NCBI RefSeq assembly: GCF_012927445.1
Contig: NZ_JABBPD010000004.1
Location: forward strand, 1,027,039-1,091,038
Reading direction: 5' to 3'
DNA: 64,000 bases
From: Rhodoferax sp.
GTDB taxonomy: Bacteria; Pseudomonadota; Gammaproteobacteria; Burkholderiales; Burkholderiaceae_C
The first letter of the stretch is position 1; each line of letters opens with the position of its first letter. A program made the position numbers and the translations under genes. Below the pieces are notes generated by a model that was not told the origin of the DNA, did no database searches, and saw nothing but the letters and a program-made list of their open reading frames with translations. Shown in pieces: positions 56,730 through 64,000 of this stretch.

Positions 56730-57928
56730 ACCGTTTCAAACTCAAACCACTTGCTATTGTTCTAATAGCTGCTTGCGTAATAGCGGCGGGGGCTATCGCC
56801 CTATTTACCTCAAGGTCTGGCAGCACAGGCAAGCCGGCGGCCGCGCAGGCGCAAGCCAAACCGGCGCTCACCGTGACCACCACGCAGGCGCAACGCAGCG
56901 CGCTGCCGATCCGGCTAACGGCCAACGGCAACATTGCCGCCTGGCAGGAAGCCAGCGTCGGCGCCGAGAGCAGCGGCCTGCGCCTGGCCGAGGTGCTGGT
57001 CAATGTCGGTGACGTGGTGCAGCGCGGCCAGCTGCTGGCCCGCTTTGCCATGGAAAGCATCCAGGCCGACGTGGCGCAAGCCCGCGCCGGGGTCAATGAA
57101 GCCAGCGCCAGCGCGCTGGAAGCCACCGCCAACGCCGACCGCGTGCGCACCTTGCAAGGCACCGGCACCTTCAGCGGCCAGCAGATCAACCAGTACCTGA
57201 CCGCCGAGCAGACGGCACGGGCGCGGGTCGAATCGGCCAAGGCCGCCTTGGCGGCGCAAGCGTTGCGGCTCAAATACACCGAGGTGCGGGCGCCCGACAG
57301 CGGCGTCATCTCGGCCCGCAGCGCCACGGTAGGCGCTGTGGTCGCCAACGGCACCGAATTGTTTCGGCTGATTCGCCAGGGCCGGCTGGAATGGCGGGCA
57401 GAAGTCACCTCCACCGAGTTGAGCCACATGCTGCCGGGGACCCAGGCGACCGTGACTTCCGCCAGCGGCGCGCAGCGCACCGGCCGCGTCCGGATGGTGG
57501 CACCGACGGTGGACCCGCAAACCCGCTCCGGCCTGGTTTATGTGGACCTGCCGAACGACCCCAAGGGGGACAACCCGGCCGGCTTCAAGGCCGGCATGTT
57601 TGCCCGTGGCGAGTTTGCACTGGGCAACTCGCAAGCGCTGACGGTGCCGCAGCAGGCGGTCGTGGTGCGCGATGGCTTCAACTACGCGTTTCGTCTGAAT
57701 ACCGACCAGCGCGTCAGCCAGATCAAGCTGCAGATCGGGCGCCGGGTCGGTGACCGGGTCGAGGTGCTGGACGGCCTCAGCGCCGACGCCGTGCTGGTGG
57801 CCAGCGGCGCCGGTTTTCTGAACGATGGCGATCTGGTCAAAGTGGTGTCCGCGCCGGCGGCCGCCCCGACTTCAGCATCAAATCAGCCGCTAGCCCCCGT
57901 AAAACCTGCACAAGCAGCTACGAAATAA
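56726..57928 (+). CDS. RND efflux system periplasmic adaptor (membrane fusion protein)
   Basis: The 400-residue adaptor links an RND pump to an outer-membrane channel. Residues 8-28 form the N-terminal anchor (LAIVLIAACVIAAGAIALF). Lipoyl-like (about 60-95 and 165-200: NVGDVVQRGQLLARF), hairpin (about 105-160), beta-barrel and membrane-proximal domains follow. ATG 56726 overlaps the glnE stop. Both ends are repeat-derived: the anchor is encoded by a 57-bp copy in one orientation, and residues 384-400 with the stop by a copy in the other. No outer-membrane channel gene is adjacent. Confidence 0.93.
   Translation: MNRFKLKPLAIVLIAACVIAAGAIALFTSRSGSTGKPAAAQAQAKPALTVTTTQAQRSALPIRLTANGNIAAWQEASVGAESSGLRLAEVLVNVGDVVQRGQLLARFAMESIQADVAQARAGVNEASASALEATANADRVRTLQGTGTFSGQQINQYLTAEQTARARVESAKAALAAQALRLKYTEVRAPDSGVISARSATVGAVVANGTELFRLIRQGRLEWRAEVTSTELSHMLPGTQATVTSASGAQRTGRVRMVAPTVDPQTRSGLVYVDLPNDPKGDNPAGFKAGMFARGEFALGNSQALTVPQQAVVVRDGFNYAFRLNTDQRVSQIKLQIGRRVGDRVEVLDGLSADAVLVASGAGFLNDGDLVKVVSAPAAAPTSASNQPLAPVKPAQAATK
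56753..56809 (+). repeat. 57-bp palindromic element, copy 9 (encodes RND adaptor membrane anchor)
   Basis: GCTATTGTTCTAATAGC is a near-perfect hairpin, followed by GCTTGCGTAATAG and CGGGGGCTATCGCC at the family spacing. It is in the gene sense with codons aligned at base 1, read as Ala-Ile-Val-Leu-Ile-Ala-Ala-Cys-Val-Ile-Ala-Ala-Gly-Ala-Ile-Ala. Confidence 0.82.
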
Positions 57929-57933
57929 GGAGC
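57877..57933 (-). repeat. 57-bp palindromic element, copy 10 (end of RND adaptor gene and pump RBS)
   Basis: Plus strand: ATCAAATCAGCCGCTAGCC, then CCCGTAAAACCTGCACAAG and GCAGCTACG. The hairpin end has mutated to GAAATAAGGAGC, which provides the adaptor TAA stop and the AAGGAG ribosome-binding site of the next gene. Confidence 0.88.
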
Positions 57934-57937
57934 AGTC

Positions 57938-60900
57938 ATGAACTTCTCCTCACTGTCGATCAAGAACCCGGTGCCGGCCATCATGCTGTTTGTGCTGCTG
58001 TCGCTGGCCGGCATTCTGTCGTTTCGCGCCAGCGTGGTGCAGGACTTTCCCGACATCGAACTGCCGATCGTCACGGTCAGCGCCACCCTGTCCGGCGCCG
58101 CCCCGGCGCAGCTGGAAACCGAAGTGGCGCGCAAGCTGGAAGACTCGGTCGCCACGCTGCAGGGCGTGAAGAACATCTACACCAAGGTGCTGGACGGCAG
58201 CGTGCAGGTCACCGTTGAATTCATCCTGGAAAAACCGATTGCCGAGGCGGTGAACGACGTGCGCGACGCCGTCGCCCGCGTGCGCGCCGACTTGCCGGCC
58301 GACGTGCGCGATCCGTCGGTGACCAAAGCCTCCACCGCCGGGCGGGTGGTGCTGACCTTCACCGCCGCCGCGGCCGCCGGGGCCGGCGCAGGGGCCAACC
58401 ACGCCAGCCAGCTCGACGCCCAGGCGCTGAGCTGGTTTGTCGACAACACCGTCGCCAAGCGCTTGCTCAGCGTGCCGGGCGTCGGTGCCGTCAAACGCAT
58501 GGGCGGGGTCGACCGCGAAATCCGCGTCGAGCTGGATGCGGCCAAAATGGCGGCGCTGAATGTGGCCGCCGTTGATGTCTCGCGCCGGCTCAAGCTGGTG
58601 CAACAGGAGGCGCCCGGTGGCCGTGGCGATGTCAGTGGCGCCGAACAATCGGTGCGCACCATTGCCACCGTCAAGACGGCGGCGGAACTGGCGCAGCTGG
58701 ACATTCCGCTGGCCGACGGCCGCCATATTCGACTGGACCAGGTCGCCATGGTGCTGGACACCGTGGCCGAGCCGCGTGCGGTGGCGACGCAGAATGGCCG
58801 CACCGTGGTCGGCTTCGAGGTCTTCCGCACCAAAGGCGCCAGCGAAGTCGAAGTGGCCAAAGGCGTGCGCGCCGCCGTGGCGGAGTTGCAGACCAACAAC
58901 CCGACCATCGCCCTGCAGCTGGTCATCGACAACGCCGCCCCGGTGGCGGAAAACTTCCAGGGCTCGATGGAGCTGCTGTTTGAGGGGGCGCTGCTGGCCA
59001 TTCTGGTGGTGTGGTGGTTCTTGCGCGACTGGCGCGCCACGCTGGTGTCGGCCGCCGCCCTGCCGCTGTCGGTGATTCCGACGTTTTTGGGTCTGCAATA
59101 CTTTGGCTACACGCTCAACACCGTGACCTTGCTGTCGCTGGCGCTGGTGGTCGGCGTGCTGGTGGACGATGCGATTGTCGAGATCGAAAACATCGAGCGC
59201 CACCTGCGCATGGGCAAGTCGCCCTACCAGGCCGCCATGGAAGCGGCGGACGAAATCGGCATGGCGGTGATTGCCACCACCTTTGCGCTGGTGGCGGTGT
59301 TCTTGCCGACCGCCTTCATGGGCGGCGTGCCCGGCCTGTTTTTCAAGCAGTTTGGCTGGACCGCGGTGCTGGCGATTCTGGCCTCGCTGCTGGTGGCGCG
59401 GCTGCTCACGCCGATGATGGCGGCCTACATTTTGAAGCCGCACAAAAACGCGGCGCACACCGACCCCAGCGCCGCCTACCACGAGGCGCCGGACGGCTGG
59501 CTGATGAGCCGCTATATGCGCACCATGCGCTGGTGCCTGAGCCACCGCGGCCTCACCCTGCTCGGCGCCGCGCTCTTCTTCATCGGCTCCATCGCGCTGG
59601 TGCCCTTGCTGCCCACCGGCTTTGTGCCGGCGGCGGACCGGGGCCAGACGCAGATCAACATCGAGTTGCCGCCCGGCAGCACGCTGACCGAGACCCGCGC
59701 CGTGGCCGAGCAGGTCCGCGTCGCCGCCATGACGGTGCCGCACATCCAAGGCATCTTCAGCTCGATTGGCGGCGGCTCCAGCGGCGATGCCTTTGCCCCC
59801 GGCGCCGCGGCCGAAGCACGCCGTGCCGTGTTGACGCTGACCACCAGCCACCGCAACGACCGGGCCATTTCGATGGCCGGTATCGAGTCGCAACTGCGGC
59901 ACACCATGGCTGACATTGCCGGTGCCCGCTTCACCGTGGGGCCGCCTGATTCGGGCGTCAAGATGCAGCTGGTGTTGAAAAGCGATGACCCGGTCGCCCT
60001 GCTGGCCAGCGCGCAAAGCGTCGTGCGCGAACTGCGCACGCTGCGGGGCGTCGGCAACGTCAGCTCCAGTGCCTCGCTGGTGCGGCCCGAGATCATCGTG
60101 CGGCCGGACTCGGCGCGCGCCGCCGACTTGGGCGTGACGGCGGCCAGCATTGGCGAGACCGTGCGCGTCGCCACCGCCGGCGACTACGACACCAGCCTGC
60201 CCAAGCTCAACCTGTCGGAACGCCAGGTGCCGATTCGCGTCAAGCTGCCGGATGCCGTGCGCGCCGATCTGGCCGCACTGGAACGCCTGACCGTGCCGGG
60301 CAAAAACGGCCCGGTGCTGCTCGGCAATGTCGCCAGCCTCACCATGGAGAGCGGCCCGGCCCAGATTGACCGGCTCAACCGCAGTCGCAACGTGACGCTC
60401 GATGTCGAACTCGGCAGCCGCCAGCTCGGCGACCTGAACGCCGAAGCGCGCGCCCTGCCCAGCATGCAGAGCCTGCCGCCCGGCGTCAAGATTGCCGAGC
60501 TCGGTGACGCGCAGGAAATGCAGGCGCTGTTCGCCAGCTTTGGCATTGCCATGCTGATCGGCGTGCTGTGCATTTACGGCGTGCTGGTGCTGCTGTTCAA
60601 GGACTTCATGCAGCCGGTCACGATTCTGGCGGCGCTGCCCTTGAGCATGGGCGGCGCCTTTGTCGCCCTGCTGCTGACCGGGCGGGCGCTGTCGATGCCG
60701 TCGATGATCGGCCTCATCATGCTGATGGGCATCGTCACCAAGAACTCGATTCTGCTGGTGGACTACGCGATTCTGGCGCGGCAGGGCCACAAGGCCAGCG
60801 ACGGCCAGCCGGCCGTGCCTGGCATGAACCGCTTCGACGCGCTGGTCGACGCCTGCCACAAACGCAGTCGCCCGATCCTGATGACCACCATCGCCATGGG

Positions 60901-61144
60901 CGCCGGCATGCTGCCGCTCGCCTTGGGCTGGGGCGCCGACCCGAGCTTTCGCTCACCGATGGCGATTGCCGTGATTGGCGGCCTCATCACCTCCACGCTG
61001 CTGAGTCTGCTGGTGGTGCCGGCGGTGTTCACCTACATTGATGATCTGGAACATTTACTCAAGCGCGGCATGGCGCGGTTGCGGCGTCCGGCACCGGTTG
61101 TACCAGCTGGTAATGCGGGCTCAGAGCAACCGTTTCTCCGATGA
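57938..61144 (+). CDS. RND efflux pump inner-membrane permease
   Basis: This proton-driven pump of 1068 residues has twelve predicted helices and two large periplasmic loops. The proton relay is visible in helix 4 (LALVVGVLVDDAIVEIENIE, near residues 402-420), and the second half carries LIMLMGIVTKNSILLVDYAI near 925-945. It begins MNFSSLSIKNPVPAIMLFVLL with a non-HAE1 style N-terminus. Substrates are not predictable. ATG 57938 has AAGGAG from the preceding repeat copy. Its 3' end overlaps cobA, tail to tail, by 86 bp. Confidence 0.94.
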   Translation: MNFSSLSIKNPVPAIMLFVLLSLAGILSFRASVVQDFPDIELPIVTVSATLSGAAPAQLETEVARKLEDSVATLQGVKNIYTKVLDGSVQVTVEFILEKPIAEAVNDVRDAVARVRADLPADVRDPSVTKASTAGRVVLTFTAAAAAGAGAGANHASQLDAQALSWFVDNTVAKRLLSVPGVGAVKRMGGVDREIRVELDAAKMAALNVAAVDVSRRLKLVQQEAPGGRGDVSGAEQSVRTIATVKTAAELAQLDIPLADGRHIRLDQVAMVLDTVAEPRAVATQNGRTVVGFEVFRTKGASEVEVAKGVRAAVAELQTNNPTIALQLVIDNAAPVAENFQGSMELLFEGALLAILVVWWFLRDWRATLVSAAALPLSVIPTFLGLQYFGYTLNTVTLLSLALVVGVLVDDAIVEIENIERHLRMGKSPYQAAMEAADEIGMAVIATTFALVAVFLPTAFMGGVPGLFFKQFGWTAVLAILASLLVARLLTPMMAAYILKPHKNAAHTDPSAAYHEAPDGWLMSRYMRTMRWCLSHRGLTLLGAALFFIGSIALVPLLPTGFVPAADRGQTQINIELPPGSTLTETRAVAEQVRVAAMTVPHIQGIFSSIGGGSSGDAFAPGAAAEARRAVLTLTTSHRNDRAISMAGIESQLRHTMADIAGARFTVGPPDSGVKMQLVLKSDDPVALLASAQSVVRELRTLRGVGNVSSSASLVRPEIIVRPDSARAADLGVTAASIGETVRVATAGDYDTSLPKLNLSERQVPIRVKLPDAVRADLAALERLTVPGKNGPVLLGNVASLTMESGPAQIDRLNRSRNVTLDVELGSRQLGDLNAEARALPSMQSLPPGVKIAELGDAQEMQALFASFGIAMLIGVLCIYGVLVLLFKDFMQPVTILAALPLSMGGAFVALLLTGRALSMPSMIGLIMLMGIVTKNSILLVDYAILARQGHKASDGQPAVPGMNRFDALVDACHKRSRPILMTTIAMGAGMLPLALGWGADPSFRSPMAIAVIGGLITSTLLSLLVVPAVFTYIDDLEHLLKRGMARLRRPAPVVPAGNAGSEQPFLR

Positions 61145-61847
61145 TCAGCAAGCCCGGTCGCGGTCCATAAGCGGGCGCGCACTGCACCAGTGATTGCAGT
61201 TCCATGGCCAGCACCGATTGACTGGCGTGGGTGCCGTCTTGCACCACGGCCGCCGGCGTTGAAGCGGGCAGGCCGTGCGCAATCAAACGCTGGGCAATCT
61301 GGGCCAGCCGCTCCACCCCCATGTAGAAAATGCGCGTTTGCCGGGGCTGGGCCAGGGCGCGCCAATCCGGCTCCCGGCTTTCATCCGCCAGATGGCCGGA
61401 CAAGAACACACAGCTGCTGGCCATATTCCGGTGGGTCAGGGGAATGCCGGCGGCAGCAGAACAGCCGGTGGCGGCCGTCACGCCGGGAATCACTTCACAG
61501 GGGATGTGCGCCGCCGCCAGCGCCTGCACCTCTTCACCGCCACGACCAAAGACGAAGGGGTCGCCGCCTTTGAGCCGGACCACGCGCTTGCCCAGACGCG
61601 CCTGCTGAATCAGCAGGTCCTCGATATTTTTTTGTGCGACCGCGTGATTGCGCGCGGCCTTGCCGACATAGATACGTTGCACACCCGCAGGGATCAAGGC
61701 CATGATGTCGTCGCCAATTAACCGGTCATGGACCACCACCTCGGCACGCTGAATACGGTTCAGGGCGCGCAACGTCAGCAGGTCCACCGCACCGGGACCG
61801 GCGCCGACCAGCGACACCATGCCGGGGTGAACGATCGGGTTAATCAT
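61059..61847 (-). CDS. cobA: Uroporphyrinogen-III C-methyltransferase (SUMT)
   Basis: SUMT methylates uroporphyrinogen III twice with SAM to precorrin-2, the branch point to corrinoids and siroheme. The 262-residue protein has the SAM-binding VSLVGAGPGAVDLLTLRA near residues 11-28, VRLKGGDPFVFGRGGEE and GIPLTHR, all typical of single-domain CobA. ATG 61847 (MINPIVHPG) was chosen; it lies eight bases inside the upstream [2Fe-2S] gene. The last 86 bp overlap the convergent RND permease gene, so both C-termini are encoded on opposite strands of the same DNA. Confidence 0.94.
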   Translation of the reverse strand: MINPIVHPGMVSLVGAGPGAVDLLTLRALNRIQRAEVVVHDRLIGDDIMALIPAGVQRIYVGKAARNHAVAQKNIEDLLIQQARLGKRVVRLKGGDPFVFGRGGEEVQALAAAHIPCEVIPGVTAATGCSAAAGIPLTHRNMASSCVFLSGHLADESREPDWRALAQPRQTRIFYMGVERLAQIAQRLIAHGLPASTPAAVVQDGTHASQSVLAMELQSLVQCAPAYGPRPGLLIIGETVALSPHYQLVQPVPDAATAPCRA

Positions 61848-62190
61848 GCTGAGCGCTTTCAGGACCACGATGAAACACCAGGTCATCGACGCTCTGTCCG
61901 CCGACCAGATGTTCCTGAATGATGCGGTCCATGTTGAGTGACGTGACGTTGTAGTACCAGATGCCATCCGGTTGCACGCACATGACCGGTCCGCCCTTGC
62001 AGGCGGCAAAGCAACTCACGCGGCTGCGTTTGACGCGCATCTCCCCGTCATGCAGTCCGGCCGCCTTGAACTTGTCACCCAGACTGTCAAACAGCGCTTG
62101 CGCAGCGCCGTCTTGCGTGCAGCGGGGGCCGGTACAAATGAGCAGGTGGCGTTTGTAATTACCGATCTTCGGTTTTTCGATTTCGATCAT
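61840..62190 (-). CDS. (2Fe-2S) ferredoxin-domain protein of the cobalamin cluster
   Basis: The 116-residue protein is a thioredoxin-like [2Fe-2S] ferredoxin, with cysteines in LLICTGPRCTQDG (about 18-24) and SCFAACKGGPVMCV (about 59-71). Such proteins recur in cobalamin gene clusters of proteobacteria, presumably as an electron donor; the exact step is not established. Start ATG 62190 overlaps the cobJ stop as ATGA, and its stop lies inside cobA, so all three are translationally coupled. Confidence 0.9.
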   Translation of the reverse strand: MIEIEKPKIGNYKRHLLICTGPRCTQDGAAQALFDSLGDKFKAAGLHDGEMRVKRSRVSCFAACKGGPVMCVQPDGIWYYNVTSLNMDRIIQEHLVGGQSVDDLVFHRGPESAQHD

Positions 62191-63161
62191 TCTTCGGACT
62201 CGTCCGCCGTGACGGCATCATCTTCTACCGGCGCGCTCAACACCATTTCGATGTAGTCCACGGGCAAGTTGTGGCGAATTGCAAGCTCGGCACTGCTCTG
62301 GCCTTCTGCATTGTCAGCACGCAGGTTTTCGGTCCAGCCGAGCAGGCCGGTAGACAGCGAACGCCCGCGTTTTTCGCCTTCACGCGTGCTGCCGTCGCCG
62401 TGCAGTTCGTACTTGTTGGCATAGCCGCGTGGCGTAATCATCAAGCCATCACGCACAAAGGTGTGGCTGTTGCCAATCAGCACCGTGCTCAGCATGCCGA
62501 TGTCGCACTCGCTCATTTTGTCCAGCGTGGTGAACTCAATGTTCTGGCGGCGCCGGTAAGCCGACTTGACCACCACCACCGGGGTGTCCGGGCGGCGATG
62601 GCGCAAAAACAACTGCTGCGCTTGCACGATCTGCTGGGTGCGCCGACCACTCTTGGGGTTGTACAGCGCGACCACAAAATCAGCGGCAGCCACGGCGTCA
62701 AGACGACGCGCAATCACCGGCCAGGGTGTCAGCAGGTCGGACAAAGAGATGGAGCAAAAATCGTGCGTCAGCGGTGCCCCTACCAGCGAGGCGCAGGCGT
62801 TGATGGCCGAAGCACCGGGAATCACCTCCACTTCGACGTCAGTCTCTGGCGTCCAACCCGCCTGGAACAGCACCTCGTAGGTCGGCCCGGCCATGCCATA
62901 CACGCCAGCGTCGCCGCTTGAGATCAGCGCCACCTTCTTGCCCTCACGGGCCCGTTCCAGCGCATGGACGGCGCGATCGAGCTCCTCGGTCATGCCCTTG
63001 CGAATGACTTCCTTGCCTTCGAGCAAGTCCGCCACCAGCTTGATGTAGGTGACGTAACCCACCACCACGTCGGCTTCCGCAATCGCCTCGCAGGCACGGT
63101 GGGTCATGTGGGAATAGTGGCCGGGGCCGATGCCCACCAGCATGATTTTTCCGCTGCTCAT
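62187..63161 (-). CDS. cobJ: Precorrin-3B C17-methyltransferase with C-terminal extension
   Basis: CobJ (CbiH) methylates C17 with ring contraction in the corrin pathway. The 324-residue protein has MLVGIGPGHYSHMTHRAC near the start, SSGDAGVYGMAGPTYE near 85-100 and VEVIPGASAINACASLVGAPLTHDF. About 80 residues beyond the methyltransferase core form an extra C-terminal region (STREGEKRGRS..., PVDYIEMVLSAP, acidic end) of unknown role. ATG 63161 overlaps the cbtA stop as ATGA; the frame to 63263 upstream is cbtA out of phase. Confidence 0.94.
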   Translation of the reverse strand: MSSGKIMLVGIGPGHYSHMTHRACEAIAEADVVVGYVTYIKLVADLLEGKEVIRKGMTEELDRAVHALERAREGKKVALISSGDAGVYGMAGPTYEVLFQAGWTPETDVEVEVIPGASAINACASLVGAPLTHDFCSISLSDLLTPWPVIARRLDAVAAADFVVALYNPKSGRRTQQIVQAQQLFLRHRRPDTPVVVVKSAYRRRQNIEFTTLDKMSECDIGMLSTVLIGNSHTFVRDGLMITPRGYANKYELHGDGSTREGEKRGRSLSTGLLGWTENLRADNAEGQSSAELAIRHNLPVDYIEMVLSAPVEDDAVTADESEE

Positions 63162-63961
63162 GATGCAGTTCCTTCCAGGCGTGTGGCAGGTGCCACAGGA
63201 TTCAACAAAGGGCTTAGCCAGCGGGCCACGGCCAACGCAGACAAAGTACCCAACAACAGCCATTGCAGGGCGCTGGCGACAGCGGTTGCAACAACAAAAC
63301 GCGCAACCAGCTGCTGCATTTGCAACGCAACGTCAGCCTCCATTCCCGCAAAAGAACTGCCCGCATGTTGCGGCGCTCCGATGGCAAAAGGCAGCACCAG
63401 CAGGCCCAGACCCAGCACCCGCCATTTGGCTTGTACCAGACACAGCATGGCCAGCCCTCCCGCACCGCAGGCGACGGTCAGGGTCCACCACACCTGGCGC
63501 GCCTGCAAAGCAGCAGCCTGCATGCCCGGCAGCTCGGGGGGCTGCCCCAGCGCAGGTAACGCAAACAGACAAACCCAGCCCGCCGCCCCCCACAGCAAAC
63601 CATAGCGCACGGATGCGCCGTAGCCTTTGTGCAGCGCCAGGGGTTGGCCCGCTCGCTGGCGGTTCCAGAAGGCCAGCAAAGGCATCAGCAGCAATGCCGA
63701 GCCAATGGCATTGAGCACATTGGCCAGCACGGTGTAGGCGGTGCGTTCCAGTCCGTCTTGCGGCGCCCAGGCTTGCGGCCCGTGGCTGTGTGCGGCGCCA
63801 TCGGCGTGCGCATGCTCAGCACCCTGCGGGACAGCCGATTCTTCAAACACCTCGGCCGCCAGAATCAACGGCACCACCTGCCAGCGCTGGACGGCGCTGT
63901 CAAAAATTCCCGTCAGCAAGCCTACAAACAAGGCGCACAAAAATAACCGTCGAAACAACAT
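63158..63961 (-). CDS. cbtA: CbtA-family putative cobalt transporter subunit
   Basis: CbtA is predicted to take up cobalt with the small His-containing CbtB. The 267-residue protein has about five to six hydrophobic helices (FRRLFLCALFVGLLTGIF at the start) and a histidine-rich loop after the first helix (AEHAHADGAAHSHGP, about 55-70), a likely metal-binding site. ATG 63961 was chosen; a TTG at 63985 is in frame but unneeded. The start lies 40 bp from the window end, so cbtB and any cobalamin riboswitch would lie just outside. Confidence 0.87.
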   Translation of the reverse strand: MLFRRLFLCALFVGLLTGIFDSAVQRWQVVPLILAAEVFEESAVPQGAEHAHADGAAHSHGPQAWAPQDGLERTAYTVLANVLNAIGSALLLMPLLAFWNRQRAGQPLALHKGYGASVRYGLLWGAAGWVCLFALPALGQPPELPGMQAAALQARQVWWTLTVACGAGGLAMLCLVQAKWRVLGLGLLVLPFAIGAPQHAGSSFAGMEADVALQMQQLVARFVVATAVASALQWLLLGTLSALAVARWLSPLLNPVAPATRLEGTAS

Positions 63962-64000
63962 GGGTGTGGTCTGTCTCAATGGCAAGGGCGGCCAGTGGCA

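Noticed and set aside
57950..60859. 969-codon minus-strand open frame opposite the RND permease
   Set aside because: It is extremely rich in His, Gln, Arg and Gly, with no domain, and mirrors the codon pattern of the real permease gene; long antisense frames are expected at this GC content.
63962..64000. Cobalamin riboswitch upstream of cbtA
   Set aside because: Only 39 bases precede the gene in the window, too few to show the conserved B12 box; it may exist outside.

Overview
The window reads as ordinary chromosome of a GC-rich betaproteobacterium, most likely a Comamonadaceae (Burkholderiales) in the Rhodoferax/Polaromonas neighbourhood. This placement is inferred from protein sequences, from gene order (pgk, phasin, pyk, fba, purC, purE, purK, tsaC; def-fmt divergent from lysM-dprA-smg; yajC-secD-secF) and from short dispersed repeats. 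It has not been checked by a database search. I saw no tRNA, rRNA, CRISPR array, prophage or classical insertion sequence.

Layout. 1-6.2 kb: the 3' end of uvrA, a large c-di-GMP protein with both GGDEF and EAL motifs, and fadD. 6.4-12.4 kb: pyrF, a small membrane ORF, a CDF cation exporter, and a minus-strand block (eamA, tsaB, rimI, udg, thpR). 12.4-15.7 kb: plus-strand dacB, a SemiSWEET-like gene and a FadL-type outer-membrane channel, closed by a terminator. 15.8-31.1 kb: housekeeping genes for t6A synthesis, purines and glycolysis, plus azlCD, fmt and def, with a thioredoxin-TPR gene, a Cache/PAS/GAF diguanylate cyclase and a phasin among them. 31.3-34.4 kb: lysM, dprA, smg. 34.4-40.1 kb: yajC-secD-secF plus a DUF1631 gene. 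40.2-44.5 kb: a fused indolepyruvate ferredoxin oxidoreductase divergent from an Lrp-type regulator. 44.5-54 kb: a 302-bp gap with a very long GC hairpin, cheV, mltA back to back with an unlisted 53-codon membrane ORF, and a yhdP-histidine kinase-response regulator operon. 54-61.1 kb: glnE translationally coupled to an RND efflux pair. 61-64 kb: tightly overlapped corrinoid genes (cbtA, cobJ, a [2Fe-2S] protein, cobA), the last overlapping the pump gene 3' end tail to tail.

The most notable signal is not a gene. A fixed-length 57-bp imperfect-palindrome element occurs about ten times in 64 kb, in both orientations. Eight copies lie in protein-coding sequence (udg, eamA, purK, cnoX, fmt, dprA and both ends of the RND adaptor gene). 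Each uses the same reading frame for its orientation: 4 of 4 when the hairpin end leads in the gene sense and 4 of 4 when it trails. A copy encodes the membrane anchor of the RND adaptor, another supplies its last codons and the Shine-Dalgarno of the pump gene, another gives the EamA stop codon, and another overlaps the fadD stop. This behaviour resembles the Rickettsia palindromic elements that sit in frame inside genes. A second, GC-rich repeat-like segment seems to encode the N-terminal extension of PurK.
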